Positions 16,851 to 25,544 are shown, counted from the first letter of the stretch. The stretch is 54,001 nucleotides of DNA from Phenylobacterium sp. (GCF_019636135.1 NZ_JAHBYD010000032.1:1-54001); one strand, 5' to 3'. Program-made: numbers and translations. Notes: generated from the letters alone by a model not told the origin.

Positions 16851-17545
16851 GCGCCCGGGGCGGACAGCCTCGCCCTGAGGCGCGGTGGCGACTCAGCCAC
16901 CGTCTGTTCACGACGCGGCCGAAGCTGGCCGCCTCGGCCACCCTCGGCATCGCCGCGGGCGTCGGCGCGACCCTGCTCGGCCACTGGCCCGCCATGAGCG
17001 TCATCGTGGGCTGGGACAGCTTCTGCCTCGCCTACCTGACGCTGGTCGCCGTGCTCGCCCTCGGCCAGGGGCCCGACGAGATCCGCGCCCGCGCGGCGGT
17101 GGAGGACGAGGGCCAGGCGGTGATCCTGCTGCTCATCGTGGCGGCGCTGCTCGCCAGCCTGGGGGCCGTGGGCCTCGAACTCGGCCTCGCCAAGCACCAG
17201 CACGGCCAGGCCCGCACGTGGCACGTGGCCGGCGCGGTCGCCACGGTCGCGGCCTCCTGGCTCACCATGCAGGTGATCCTGGCGATCCACTACGCCCACG
17301 AGTTCTACACCGCCGACGAGACGGGCCAGGACGCGGGCGGCCTCGCCTTCCCCGGCGACGAGCCGCCCGACTACTGGGATTTCATCCACTTCTCGATCGT
17401 GATCGGCGTGGCCGCCCAGACCGCCGACATCGCCATCACCGCCAAGCGCCTGCGCCGGCTCGCCACCTGGCACAGCCTGATGGCCTTCGGCTTCAACGCC
17501 CTCATCGTGGCGCTGGCCATCAACCTCGTCGCCGGCCTCTTCTGA
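16847..17545 (+). CDS. DUF1345 family membrane protein
   Basis: A 232-residue integral membrane protein with about five predicted helices (ASATLGIAAGVGATLLG, GWDSFCLAYLTLVAVLAL, VILLLIVAALLASLGAVGLEL, VAGAVATVAASWLTMQVILA, and LMAFGFNALIVALAINLVAGLF). The stretch AIHYAHEFYTADE and the late DYWDFIHFSIVIGVAAQTADIAI are characteristic of DUF1345. The GTG start at 16847 overlaps the TGA of the kinase-like gene (GTGA), so the two are translationally coupled. Function of the family is not known. Confidence 0.8.
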   Translation: MSARGGQPRPEARWRLSHRLFTTRPKLAASATLGIAAGVGATLLGHWPAMSVIVGWDSFCLAYLTLVAVLALGQGPDEIRARAAVEDEGQAVILLLIVAALLASLGAVGLELGLAKHQHGQARTWHVAGAVATVAASWLTMQVILAIHYAHEFYTADETGQDAGGLAFPGDEPPDYWDFIHFSIVIGVAAQTADIAITAKRLRRLATWHSLMAFGFNALIVALAINLVAGLF

Positions 17546-17721
17546 GGACGGGAGATCGCCTTCGGAACCCTCCCGGCGGCGCGCGGGCCGCTCCCGAGTC
17601 GAGCCGAAGATCGGCGCAAGCGCCGGCCAGGTTGTGAAAATAGTGCGGATGACCTGAAGGTGTGCCCGTCGAGGGGAAACGCCCTCATTCCGCGCCAGGC
17701 CCCACCGCGGGCCCGGCCGGT

Positions 17722-17842
17722 CCACTCAACTCTCAGAAGAATCGAATCCCCTTGTTCGGTGAGTTTGTTACGGTTGACGAAGGGTGAATGCCGGCGCCGT
17801 GCAACCGGGTGCGGGACGGCGAGTCTGTAGATGGGGGTTCGC
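17722..17842 (+). promoter_or_regulatory. Upstream regulatory block of PEPxxWA gene 1, duplicated upstream of gene 2
   Basis: The block starting CCACTCAACTCTCAGAAGAA recurs at 19022 with only a few changes. It is followed in both places by TGTTAYGG...GAAGGGTGAATGCCGG and then GATGGGGGTT just before the start codon. Conservation of this non-coding stretch suggests a shared promoter or leader. The rest of 17546-17721 shows nothing recognisable. Confidence 0.55.
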
Positions 17843-18946
17843 ATGCGTGTAGTCGCGTTGGCCGTGGCGTCTTTCGGGCTCCTCTGGGGCTCGTCGGCGA
17901 TGGCCCAGATCAGCAACATCCACGCCAATGCCGGGTCGTCCTATACCGAGCCCGCGTTCGCCTGCGACTATTCGCCATGCACGCGCACGGTCGACCTGGG
18001 CGACGGCGCCGGCCAGTTCCCGCCGCCCGGCGGCGAAACCCTGCCCACGGGCGGCGCCAGCTTCAACTCGTTCGTCGACATCGGCGCCAGCGCGATCACC
18101 TTCGAGAGCTCGCACGCGATCTCGCAGGGGCCGTTCACGAGCTTCTCGTCGTCGTCGACGGTGGTCTTCGACTTCTACACCGACAGCTCGAGCGCGGATT
18201 TCCACTCCGAGATCACGCCGCAGGGCCTGGGCTTCTACCTGGCCGACACCAGCGGCGGCTGCCTCTTCACCAATAGCTGCGTGCAGGTCTCGGACGAGCT
18301 GCACAACTTCGGTGAGCTCAATATCGCCGGATCGGGGCACTTCCTGGGCGGGGTCGGCTTCACCTTCGAGATCCTCGACAACGAATCCTCCATCTACACG
18401 CTGAGCGGCCTGCTGATCCTGGAGAAGAACCCGGACTGCTATTCCGGCTACTGCTTCATCGACGGCCTGACGATGTCGGAGGGCCTCGTGCCGGCCGACG
18501 TCCTGGCCGGCTTCTCGCAGCAGACCGACCCGTTCGACCTGTCCGCCCGGGCCTACGGCTGGGGCGCGACCGACGTGAATCTGGTCCTAGATTCGGGCTA
18601 TCACACGATCCAGTACAGGACGAGCGTCTTCAGCTTCACCAACGCCGACTGCATCGACGGGTCGATCTGCCTGATCGCCTACTCCGGCTTCGGCGATCCC
18701 ATCGGCCGCGGCGGGGCGATCGACGCGCTGGCGGCGCGCGGCGACGTGGGCGTCTTCACGCACCAGGACGGCGAACTGATCCAGGGCCTGAACTTCTCGC
18801 CCCAGACGTTCCGCCTCAGCGTCCGCGACGGCCAACTGGACTACTCGCCGGGCGGCGTTCCCGAGCCGGGGACCTGGGCGCTGATGATCCTGGGCTTCGG
18901 GGCCGTCGGCGCGATGGTCCGCCGCCGTCGCACCGCCCTGGCCTGA
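17843..18946 (+). CDS. PEPxxWA-CTERM sorting domain protein 1
   Basis: About 367 residues. It has an N-terminal signal peptide (MRVVALAVASFGLLWGSSAMA), an extracellular body rich in Ser, Thr, Tyr and Gly with several Cys, and a C-terminal PEPxxWA-CTERM sorting signal: VPEPGTWALMILGFGAVGA then RRRR. In this class the PEP motif, a membrane helix and a basic tail direct processing at the cell surface. I chose the second ATG (17843) because TGGGGG lies at proper spacing before it and the paralogue aligns there. It shares most of its body with the next gene, including TPQGLG-YLADTS-GCLFTNSC-QVSD and FGDPIGRGGAID. Function unknown. Confidence 0.85.
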   Translation: MRVVALAVASFGLLWGSSAMAQISNIHANAGSSYTEPAFACDYSPCTRTVDLGDGAGQFPPPGGETLPTGGASFNSFVDIGASAITFESSHAISQGPFTSFSSSSTVVFDFYTDSSSADFHSEITPQGLGFYLADTSGGCLFTNSCVQVSDELHNFGELNIAGSGHFLGGVGFTFEILDNESSIYTLSGLLILEKNPDCYSGYCFIDGLTMSEGLVPADVLAGFSQQTDPFDLSARAYGWGATDVNLVLDSGYHTIQYRTSVFSFTNADCIDGSICLIAYSGFGDPIGRGGAIDALAARGDVGVFTHQDGELIQGLNFSPQTFRLSVRDGQLDYSPGGVPEPGTWALMILGFGAVGAMVRRRRTALA

Positions 18947-18974
18947 TCGCAGGTCTGACGGCTGGACATCATTC

Positions 18975-19000
18975 AGGGCGGTCGTCTCGGCGGCCGCCCT
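18975..19000 (+). terminator. Hairpin between the two PEPxxWA genes
   Basis: Arms AGGGCGGTC and GGCCGCCCT (7-8 paired bases), followed by CTGTCGTC. It starts 29 bases after the first PEPxxWA stop codon. It has no T tract, so it may only attenuate transcription. Confidence 0.4.
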
Positions 19001-19021
19001 CTGTCGTCGGGCTTACGTCGA

Positions 19022-19138
19022 CCACTCAACCCTCAGAAGAATCGAGTCCCGCCCTCCGGAGCGCGTGTTATGGATTAAGGAAGGGTGAATGCCGGTTCCG
19101 CTGTCGCTGGGACGGACCGGCGGTCGATGGGGGTTTTC
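19022..19138 (+). promoter_or_regulatory. Upstream regulatory block of PEPxxWA gene 2
   Basis: Second copy of the block described at 17722-17842. The 29-base core at 19022-19050 differs from the first copy at only two internal positions. The GAAGGGTGAATGCCGG part is also kept. Confidence 0.55.
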
Positions 19139-20257
19139 ATGCGTAAGGTCGCGTTGGCTGTCGTGTCGATGGCGCTCTTCGGAGCCGGGTCGGCGGCGGC
19201 GCAGGACATCAGCAACATCACCGCGTCGGCAGGATCGTCGTACTTCACGCCCAACTTCTACTGCGACCTGGCCGACTGCGGGCCGCGGGAGACGACGCTG
19301 GGCGGCGGCGCGGGCCAGTTTCCGCCGGCCGGCGGCGAGGTTCCGCCCACGGGCGGCGCGAACTACAACTCGTTCGTCGATGTCGGCGCCAACGCGATCA
19401 CGTTCGAAAGCTCGCACTCGGTGGCGCAGGGGCCGTTCGACAGCTTCTCGTCGTACTCGGAAGTCGGCTTCACGTTCGAGAACTACAACCCCTACGAGCC
19501 GGTCAACTTCCACTCCGAGATCACGCCGCAGGGCCTGGGCCTGTACCTGGCCGACACCAGCAACGGCTGCCTGTTCACCAATAGCTGCGCGCAGGTCTCG
19601 GACCAGCTCTACACCTTCGCCGACCTCGCCGACGCGAACAGCGGCATCCTGGGCGCCGTCGGCTTCAGCTTCGAGATTATGGACAACGACGTGGTCCTCT
19701 ACTCGCTGAGCGGCTTCCTCGCGCTGCAGGCCAATCCGGACTGCCCGGACGGCTACTGCTTCGTCCAGACCCTGACGGGCGAGGGGGACGCCGGGAACTA
19801 CCTGAACGGTTTCGCGCAGCAGACCGACGACTTCGACCTCTCGGCCCGCGCCTACGGCTGGGGCGCGACCGACGTCTACATCGACCTGGGCTACGGGACC
19901 CACAACATCACCTACAAGACCTCGGTCTTCAGCACCTCGGGCGGCAACTGCATCGGCGACACGGGGAACATCTGCCTGGTGGCCTACTCGGGCTTCGGCG
20001 ATCCCATCGGCCGCGGCGGCGCCATCGACGCGCTGAGCCTGGCCGCCTTCGACGTGGGCCTGTTCACCCACCAGGACGAGGACCTGATCGGCGGCCTGAA
20101 CTTCTCGCCGCAGACCTTCCGGCTGTACTACGCGAACGGCGAGCTGACCTACGCGACGGCTGGCGTTCCCGAGCCCGGGACGTGGGCCCTGATGATCGCC
20201 GGCTTCGGAATTCTGGGAGCGGCGTTGCGGCGTCGTCATATTCCGGCGCATATCTAG
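19139..20257 (+). CDS. PEPxxWA-CTERM sorting domain protein 2
   Basis: A 372-residue paralogue of the preceding protein. Signal peptide MRKVALAVVSMALFGAGSAAAQ; conserved body blocks FNSFVD/YNSFVDVGANAITFESSHS, HSEITPQGLGLYLADTSNGC, DDFDLSARAYGWGATDVY and CLVAYSGFGDPIGRGG. The C-terminus VPEPGTWALMIAGFGILGA with a following RRRH tail is the PEPxxWA sorting signal. The start at 19139 has GATGGGGGTTTTC upstream and matches the paralogue. The stop is only 6 bp before the TIR-domain gene, so the two are probably cotranscribed. Confidence 0.85.
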   Translation: MRKVALAVVSMALFGAGSAAAQDISNITASAGSSYFTPNFYCDLADCGPRETTLGGGAGQFPPAGGEVPPTGGANYNSFVDVGANAITFESSHSVAQGPFDSFSSYSEVGFTFENYNPYEPVNFHSEITPQGLGLYLADTSNGCLFTNSCAQVSDQLYTFADLADANSGILGAVGFSFEIMDNDVVLYSLSGFLALQANPDCPDGYCFVQTLTGEGDAGNYLNGFAQQTDDFDLSARAYGWGATDVYIDLGYGTHNITYKTSVFSTSGGNCIGDTGNICLVAYSGFGDPIGRGGAIDALSLAAFDVGLFTHQDEDLIGGLNFSPQTFRLYYANGELTYATAGVPEPGTWALMIAGFGILGAALRRRHIPAHI

Positions 20258-20263
20258 CCCTGC

Positions 20264-22216
20264 ATGGCAGGAACAACGGCGCCCGGGGGCGGTCCGTCGG
20301 AAGACGGTCGCGCCTACCGGGCTTTCATCAGCTATAGCCACCGCGACAAGGAACACGCGGCGTGGCTCCACCGTACGGTGGAGGGCTACCGCATTCCGAA
20401 GAAGCTGGTCGGCAAGGTGACGTCCGTGGGCCCGGTGCCGAACCGGCCCTCGCCGATCTTCCGCGACCGCGACGAACTGCCGGCCTCGGCCGACCTGGGC
20501 GGCGAGCTGACCGCGGCCCTGCAGCGCTCGATGTTCCTGATCGTGATCTGCAGCCGCGCCTCGGCCAAGTCGCACTGGGTGATGCAGGAGATCCTGCGCT
20601 TCAAGCAGATGCACGGCGAGGCGCGCATCCTGGCGCTGATCGTCGACGGCACGCCCTACGGCTCGAACACGCCGGGGCAGGAGGACGAGGAGTGCTTCCC
20701 GCTCAGCCTCCGCTACAAGCTGGGGCCGGACGGCGAGCTCTCGGACGTGCCCGCCGAGCCGATCGCGGCCGACCTGCGCCCCGAAGCCGACGGCAAGCGC
20801 CTGGCGCAGATGAAGCTGATCGCGGGCCTGACCGGCCTGCGGCTCGACGAACTGGTCCAGCGCGAGGCCCAGCGGCGCAACCAGCGCCTGATGATGGTGG
20901 CCTCGGGCGCCATGGCCGGCATGGTCATCACCGGGGGCCTGGCCGTCTACGCCAACTTCCAGCGCATCGAGGCCGACCGGCAGCGGATGATCGCCGAGAA
21001 GGAATCGGCCGCCGCCCGCGCCGCCTCGGACTACCTGGTCTCGACCTTCGAGCTGTCGAACCCGGCGACGGAGAACCCCGAGACGATCACGGCGCGCACC
21101 ATCCTCGGGCGAAGCGTCGAGCGGGCGTCCACCGAGCTCAGGGACCAGCCCGAGATCCAGGTGCGCCTCGTGGCCACCCTGGGCCGCGCCTACAACAACC
21201 TCGGCCTGCTGGACGAGGCCAAGGGGGCGGTGGAGTCGTCGCTGTCGGCGATCCAGAGGTCGGGCGCGGACGGCGCCGAGGCGCTGCTGGTGCTGGCGGC
21301 GACCTATGTGCGGCAGGGCGCGCTGGACAAGGCCGACGCCACCGTCAACCGGGCGCTGGCGCAGCTCGGGACCGACCCCAAGAGCCACCCCGAGATCCGC
21401 GCCCAGGCGGCGCTGACCCAGGGGCGCATCGCCATCGCCAGGTCGGACCCCAAGGCCGGCGTCGCGGCCTTCGACCGGGCGCTGGCCTTCTATCGCGCCG
21501 AGCCGGACTCGCCGCCCAAGGCCATGGCGCTGGCGCTGAACAACCGCGGCATCCTGCTGTCCGACGCCGGGCGGTTCGACGAGGCGAACGCGTCGCTGAC
21601 GGAGTCGCTGGCGATCTACCGGCGCACGCTGGGCGAGACGCACCTGTCGACGGGGCGCGCCTGGTTCGCCCTGGCGCAGAACTCGTTCAACGCCGGCAAG
21701 CTGCCCGACGCCGAGCGCGAGATCGCCCGCGCGCTGGATATCCAGCGGGTGGTGCTGGACAACGACAACCCGATCCTGGCCGACACGCTCTCGATGCAGG
21801 GCCAGATCCTGCAGGGGCGCGGCAAGCTGGCCGACGCGGAGATCTCGCTGCGCGAGGCGGTGGCCATCTATCGCAAGGCGTTCAAGGACCGGCCGCACTA
21901 CCTGATCGGCATCGCCGACGTGTACCTGGCGCTGATCGAGGCCGATGCGGGGCGCACCGACGCGGCGCTCGCCACGCTCGACGACGCCAAGCGGAACTAC
22001 GACGGCAGCTACGGCGGCCTGCACCCCAACCACGGCGACCTGCTGGTCAACCGCGCCAAGATCCTGGCGAAGGCCGGGCGGATGGCGCAGGCGAAGTCGG
22101 ACTGCGCCGCCGGCATCGAGATCCTGAAGAAGACCCTGGGCGCCGACGCCAGCTTCACCAAGCACATGGCCGGCGAATGCGCCGCGCTGGGCCAGGCCAA
22201 GCAGGCGAAGCTGTAG
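20264..22216 (+). CDS. TIR domain - transmembrane - TPR protein
   Basis: A 650-residue protein. Residues about 18-130 form a TIR domain: AYRAFISYSHRDKEHAAWLH, a BB-loop-like RDRDELPASADLGGEL, LIVICSRAS, and W105-x3-E109 (SHWVMQEIL), where the Glu is at the position of the NADase catalytic residue. A single membrane helix lies at about residues 209-231, followed by a charged coiled stretch and then multiple tetratricopeptide repeats to the C-terminus (for example AYNNLGLLDEAKGAVESSL, ALNNRGILLSDAGRFDEAN). The topology would place TIR and TPR parts on opposite sides of the inner membrane. It follows a PEPxxWA gene by 6 bp. Function in defence or in envelope signalling cannot be decided from sequence. 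Confidence 0.85.
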   Translation: MAGTTAPGGGPSEDGRAYRAFISYSHRDKEHAAWLHRTVEGYRIPKKLVGKVTSVGPVPNRPSPIFRDRDELPASADLGGELTAALQRSMFLIVICSRASAKSHWVMQEILRFKQMHGEARILALIVDGTPYGSNTPGQEDEECFPLSLRYKLGPDGELSDVPAEPIAADLRPEADGKRLAQMKLIAGLTGLRLDELVQREAQRRNQRLMMVASGAMAGMVITGGLAVYANFQRIEADRQRMIAEKESAAARAASDYLVSTFELSNPATENPETITARTILGRSVERASTELRDQPEIQVRLVATLGRAYNNLGLLDEAKGAVESSLSAIQRSGADGAEALLVLAATYVRQGALDKADATVNRALAQLGTDPKSHPEIRAQAALTQGRIAIARSDPKAGVAAFDRALAFYRAEPDSPPKAMALALNNRGILLSDAGRFDEANASLTESLAIYRRTLGETHLSTGRAWFALAQNSFNAGKLPDAEREIARALDIQRVVLDNDNPILADTLSMQGQILQGRGKLADAEISLREAVAIYRKAFKDRPHYLIGIADVYLALIEADAGRTDAALATLDDAKRNYDGSYGGLHPNHGDLLVNRAKILAKAGRMAQAKSDCAAGIEILKKTLGADASFTKHMAGECAALGQAKQAKL

Positions 22217-22247
22217 CGTCCTGTCGTGCGGGTCTTCCGGATCTGGT

Positions 22248-22379
22248 GGCGCGTCGGCGCCGCTTTGATTGAACCACGAACCCACACGAAGACACACGAA
22301 CGCGTCGGAGATGGCCTCGGCGTCGCGCGCCCCTGCGGCCGGTTCGTGTGTCTTCGTGTGGGTTCGTGGTTCCGAATGA
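22248..22379. repeat. Palindromic intergenic element, family 1, copy B
   Basis: Perfect 31-bp inverted repeat (22271-22301 with 22342-22372) around a 40-base core, preceded by the GGCGCGTCGGCGCCG palindrome (22248-22262). Arms consist of repeated CACGAA-type units but differ in sequence from copies A, C and D. It lies between convergent genes (TIR protein and HxlR regulator). Confidence 0.85.
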
Positions 22380-22457
22380 CGGACCCAGGCTTTGCTTTGG
22401 GGAGGCGCAGAATCTCGCGAGCTCGTGCGAAAACTGAGCCAGCAAGAGAAGTCTGGG

Positions 22458-22475
22458 TCCCCGCATCCGCGGGGA
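22458..22475. repeat. Short hairpin, possible remnant of the GTCATCCC repeat family
   Basis: TCCCCGC-ATCC-GCGGGGA, in the context CTGGGTCCCCGC...GGGGATGA. The wording resembles one arm of the family-2 elements at 25606, 44066 and 50013. It could also help terminate transcription before the HxlR gene. Confidence 0.4.
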
Positions 22476-22514
22476 TGAGCGGTGTTTTGGGGTGAGCACC
22501 CCTCGGAACGCGCC

Positions 22515-22988
22515 CTAAGCGCGACGCGCGCGATCCGCCTGCATCTGCGGCGACTGGGTCGCGGTGACGGTGCGCGGTTCGAGACGCTCGCCGCAGGCTT
22601 CGCAGGCCAGGTGCGGGTGGGCGTCGGCGACGCCGCAGGCGACGCAGCCGTAGGTCAGGGGCGGGGTCTCGCGGCCCTGCCAGCGGTCGCCCCAGGTGGT
22701 CAGGGCCACGAGCACCGGCCACAGGCCCTCGCCCTTCGCCGTGAGGCGGTATTCGTAGCGGACCGGGCGTTCCTGGTAGGTCCTTCGCTCGACGATGCCG
22801 AGGCCTTCCAGCCGCTTGAGCCGGCCGGCGAGCGAGCTGTCGGACACGCCCATCTGGGCGGCGAGGCCGTCGAAGCGACGGTTGCGGAGCATCAGCTCCT
22901 TCACGATCAGCAGGCTCCAGGCGTCGCCCACCTCGGCGAGGGCGCCGGCGAGGGCGCAGGTCAGGCCGCCCAGTTCGCTGCGTTTCAT
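22515..22988 (-). CDS. HxlR-family winged-helix transcriptional regulator
   Basis: 157 residues. The HxlR core is clear: CALAGALAEVGDAWSLLIVKELMLRNRRFDGL, then MGVSDSSLAGRLKRLEGLGIVERRTYQERPVRYEYRLTAKG and LWPVLVALTTWGDRW. A C-terminal extension adds CxxC-type pairs (YGCVACG and LACEACG), which could bind zinc or sense redox state. It is transcribed divergently from the FAD oxidoreductase gene, with the shared control region 22989-23106 containing repeated GTGAC motifs. Likely a local repressor of the oxidoreductase-globin genes; this is inferred from gene arrangement. Confidence 0.88.
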   Translation of the reverse strand: MKRSELGGLTCALAGALAEVGDAWSLLIVKELMLRNRRFDGLAAQMGVSDSSLAGRLKRLEGLGIVERRTYQERPVRYEYRLTAKGEGLWPVLVALTTWGDRWQGRETPPLTYGCVACGVADAHPHLACEACGERLEPRTVTATQSPQMQADRARRA

Positions 22989-23015
22989 GCCGCCCAGCCC
23001 AGCCTGCCCGAAAAG

Positions 23016-23043
23016 GTGACGCCTCCGTCACTTTTTGAGTCAC
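23016..23043. promoter_or_regulatory. Candidate HxlR operator
   Basis: GTGAC-N6-GTCAC inverted repeat (23016-23031) followed by a further GTCAC (23039-23043), in the 118-bp divergent gap. The last two motifs form a direct repeat of AGTGAC on the minus strand at about one helical turn. Confidence 0.5.
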
Positions 23044-23106
23044 TTCGAATTTGAAAGTTGATATCGTGCCGGCGCGCCCGGGGCAACCGGGCGGAAGGGA
23101 GCCGCC

Positions 23107-24984
23107 ATGAGCCAGACCGCATCGCCGACCGGGATCCTGATCGAGGCGGAGGATTTCGCCAGCTACGGCGGCTGGGTGCTGGACTCCCAGTTCGAGACGC
23201 AGATGGGCTCGCCCTACCTGCTGGCGCGCGGGCTGGGGCGGCCGGTGGCGGACGCGACGACGACGGTCGCGGTGGCCGAGGCTGGCGGCTACCAGGTCTG
23301 GGTGCGCACGCGCGACTGGGCCGCGCCGCATGCGCCGGGCCGGTTCAGGCTGTCGATCGGCGGCGTGGCGCTGGCCGCCGAGTTCGGCGCGAACGGCGAG
23401 GCCTGGGCGTGGCAGCCGGCCGGGACCGTGTCGCTGCCCGCGGGCGAGGTCGCCCTGGCGCTGCACGACCTGACCGGCTTCGACGGGCGGTGCGACGCGA
23501 TCTATCTCGGCCGCGACGGAACGGTCCCGCCGAACGCCGTGGACGACGCGAGCCGGCGGTGGCGCCGCGCGCTGCGCGGGCTGCCGGACCAGCCGGAGGC
23601 CGCGGGCGACTTCGACGTGGTGGTGGTCGGCGGCGGCGTCTCCGGCTGCGCGGCGGCGCTGACGGCGGCGCGGCTGGGCCAGCGGGTGGCGCTGATCCAC
23701 GACCGGCCGGTGCTGGGCGGCAACGCCAGCAAGGAGATCGGGCTGATGCCGCGCGGGGCCCAGGGCCGGCTGCTGCACGAGCTCGCGCAGCGCACGCCGG
23801 ACGGCGACCTCGCGGCGCTGTCGCTGCTGGAGGCCGAGCCGACGGCCAGCGTCTTCCTGGAGCACCGGATCGTCGCGGCGGCCCGCGAGGGCGACAGGAT
23901 CGTTTCGGTCGACGCCGTCGAGGCGAAGGGCGGGCGCGAGCGGCGCTTCACGGGGCGCATGTTCATCGACACCTCGGGCGTGGCGATGGCGGGCGTGCTG
24001 GCCGGCGCCGAGACGATGTTCGGCCGCGAGGCGCGTTCGGAGTTCGACGAGGGCTACGCCCCCGAGGCCGCCGACGCGATGCACCACGGCAACACGCTCT
24101 TCTTCCGCACGCGGATGGCCGACCACCCGGTCCCGTTCCCCGACGTGCCGTGGGCGACGGAGATCTCGAAGGACTACGCGAACCTCAGCGGGCAACTGGT
24201 GAAGTCGGGGCAGGAGAACGGGCCCGGGCCGATGGCCGGCGCGAACCCGGACAACCCGACCTTCCAGTTCAGCGCCGATCCGACACAGGCCTGGATGAAC
24301 CAGTTCCCGGCGACGCACTACTGGGAATACGGCCAGTGGCTCGATCCCTACACCTCGGGCGAGCGGGTCCGGGACTATCTGATGCGGGCGCTCTACGGGA
24401 CGTTCTCGAACGTGAAGAAGCTGGAGCCCGAGGCCTACGCCAACCTGGAGTTCGACTGGATGGCGTTCGTGGCGGCCCAGGGGGAGTTCCGGCGCTATCG
24501 CGGCGACCATGTGCTGACCGAGAACGACGTGCGCAACCAGACGCGGTTCAACGACCTGCTGGTGGCCAACGACGGCTTCTTCTGCATCCACTGCGCCTGG
24601 GCGCCCGAGGAGCTGGCGAGGGGCGAGGGGAGGTACGACTTCCGCCTGAAGGACTGGATCATGGACGTGCGCGACCAGCAGCCCTACGGCATCCCGTTCC
24701 GCTGCCTCTACTCGGCCAACATCGACAACCTGATGATGGCGGGCAAGCACATCAGCGTGACGCACGTGGCGGGCTCGTCGGTGAAGCTGATGGGCAACGG
24801 CGCCCAGCACGGGATCGCGGTGGCGGCCGCGGCCTTCCTCTGCAACCAGCATGGGACGACCCCGCGCGGCCTGCTGGACGACCGCTTCGAGACGCTGCGG
24901 ACGCTGGTGGACGGCCTCACCGGCCACGACCACGACACGACGAGCCATCCGCCGACCCGGAAGTTCGTGGCCGTGCCGGGCTAG
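23107..24984 (+). CDS. FAD-dependent oxidoreductase with N-terminal beta-sandwich domain
   Basis: 625 residues. The N-terminal 145 or so (ILIEAEDFASYGGWVLDSQF ... GGYQVWVRTRDWA ... GRFRLSIGG) resemble the beta-sandwich found with carbohydrate-acting and golvesin-like proteins. From about residue 172 an FAD-binding domain of the FAD_oxidored (PF12831) type begins: DVVVVGGGVSGCAAALTAA, LIHDRPVLGGNASKEIGL, and near the C-terminus DNLMMAGKHISVTHVAGSSVKLMGNGAQHG, the second FAD contact region. No signal peptide is seen, so it is probably cytoplasmic. Substrate unknown. The gene is divergent from an HxlR regulator and 71 bp upstream of a globin gene on the same strand. Confidence 0.82.
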   Translation: MSQTASPTGILIEAEDFASYGGWVLDSQFETQMGSPYLLARGLGRPVADATTTVAVAEAGGYQVWVRTRDWAAPHAPGRFRLSIGGVALAAEFGANGEAWAWQPAGTVSLPAGEVALALHDLTGFDGRCDAIYLGRDGTVPPNAVDDASRRWRRALRGLPDQPEAAGDFDVVVVGGGVSGCAAALTAARLGQRVALIHDRPVLGGNASKEIGLMPRGAQGRLLHELAQRTPDGDLAALSLLEAEPTASVFLEHRIVAAAREGDRIVSVDAVEAKGGRERRFTGRMFIDTSGVAMAGVLAGAETMFGREARSEFDEGYAPEAADAMHHGNTLFFRTRMADHPVPFPDVPWATEISKDYANLSGQLVKSGQENGPGPMAGANPDNPTFQFSADPTQAWMNQFPATHYWEYGQWLDPYTSGERVRDYLMRALYGTFSNVKKLEPEAYANLEFDWMAFVAAQGEFRRYRGDHVLTENDVRNQTRFNDLLVANDGFFCIHCAWAPEELARGEGRYDFRLKDWIMDVRDQQPYGIPFRCLYSANIDNLMMAGKHISVTHVAGSSVKLMGNGAQHGIAVAAAAFLCNQHGTTPRGLLDDRFETLRTLVDGLTGHDHDTTSHPPTRKFVAVPG

Positions 24985-25055
24985 GCGCATCGGCGGCGAC
25001 TTCTGCTAGGATGTGCGGGAAATCCGGCCCGGGCCGGACCGATGGAGGAGTTCCG

Positions 25056-25544
25056 ATGGCCGACATCCCCGCCTTTGCCCGCGCCGCCGACGTCGAGGCC
25101 TCGCTGGAGCGGCTGGCCGAGGTCTGCGAGGACCCGACGCCCGTCGTCTACAGGCATATGTTCGCCGCGCATCCGACGATGCAGCCCTACTTCTGGCGGG
25201 ACACCAACGGGGCCATCAAGGGCGAGATGCTGTCGCGGACGTTCGAGGCGATCCTCGATTTCGTGGGCGAGCGCCGCTACGCCCAGCACATGATTGGGAC
25301 CGAGATGGTCACCCACGAGGGCTACGAGGTGCCGCGGGAGGTGTTCGTCACCTTCTTCGGGATCATCCGCGACGCGGTGCGCGAGCTGCTGGCCGCGGAC
25401 TGGACGCCGGCGTTCGAGACGGCGTGGACGGAGATGCTGGCCGAGATCGACGCCTACGCCCAGGCGACCCCGCGCTCGGACGCGGCCAACGCCTATTTCG
25501 CGGCGAGGCTGGAGGAGTTCACGGCGCCCTACGCGAAGGCATGA
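25056..25544 (+). CDS. Globin
   Basis: 162 residues. The pattern PTPVVYRHMFAAHPTMQPYFWRD, then MVTHEGYEVPREVFVTFFGIIRDAVRELL and DWTPAFETAWTEMLAEI fits a single-domain bacterial globin; the His in VTHEG is the probable proximal heme ligand and the WT...AW motif closes helix H. The ATG at 25056 has GATGGAGGAG upstream, which decides the start. It follows the FAD oxidoreductase, which could act as its reductase, or the globin may handle oxygen or NO for that enzyme; both are inference. No flavohemoglobin reductase domain is fused. Confidence 0.8.
   Translation: MADIPAFARAADVEASLERLAEVCEDPTPVVYRHMFAAHPTMQPYFWRDTNGAIKGEMLSRTFEAILDFVGERRYAQHMIGTEMVTHEGYEVPREVFVTFFGIIRDAVRELLAADWTPAFETAWTEMLAEIDAYAQATPRSDAANAYFAARLEEFTAPYAKA

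Noticed and set aside
20264..22216. Complete anti-phage TIR defence system
   Set aside because: No recognised partner gene such as a Thoeris sensor or CBASS component is nearby. Defence remains only a hypothesis.
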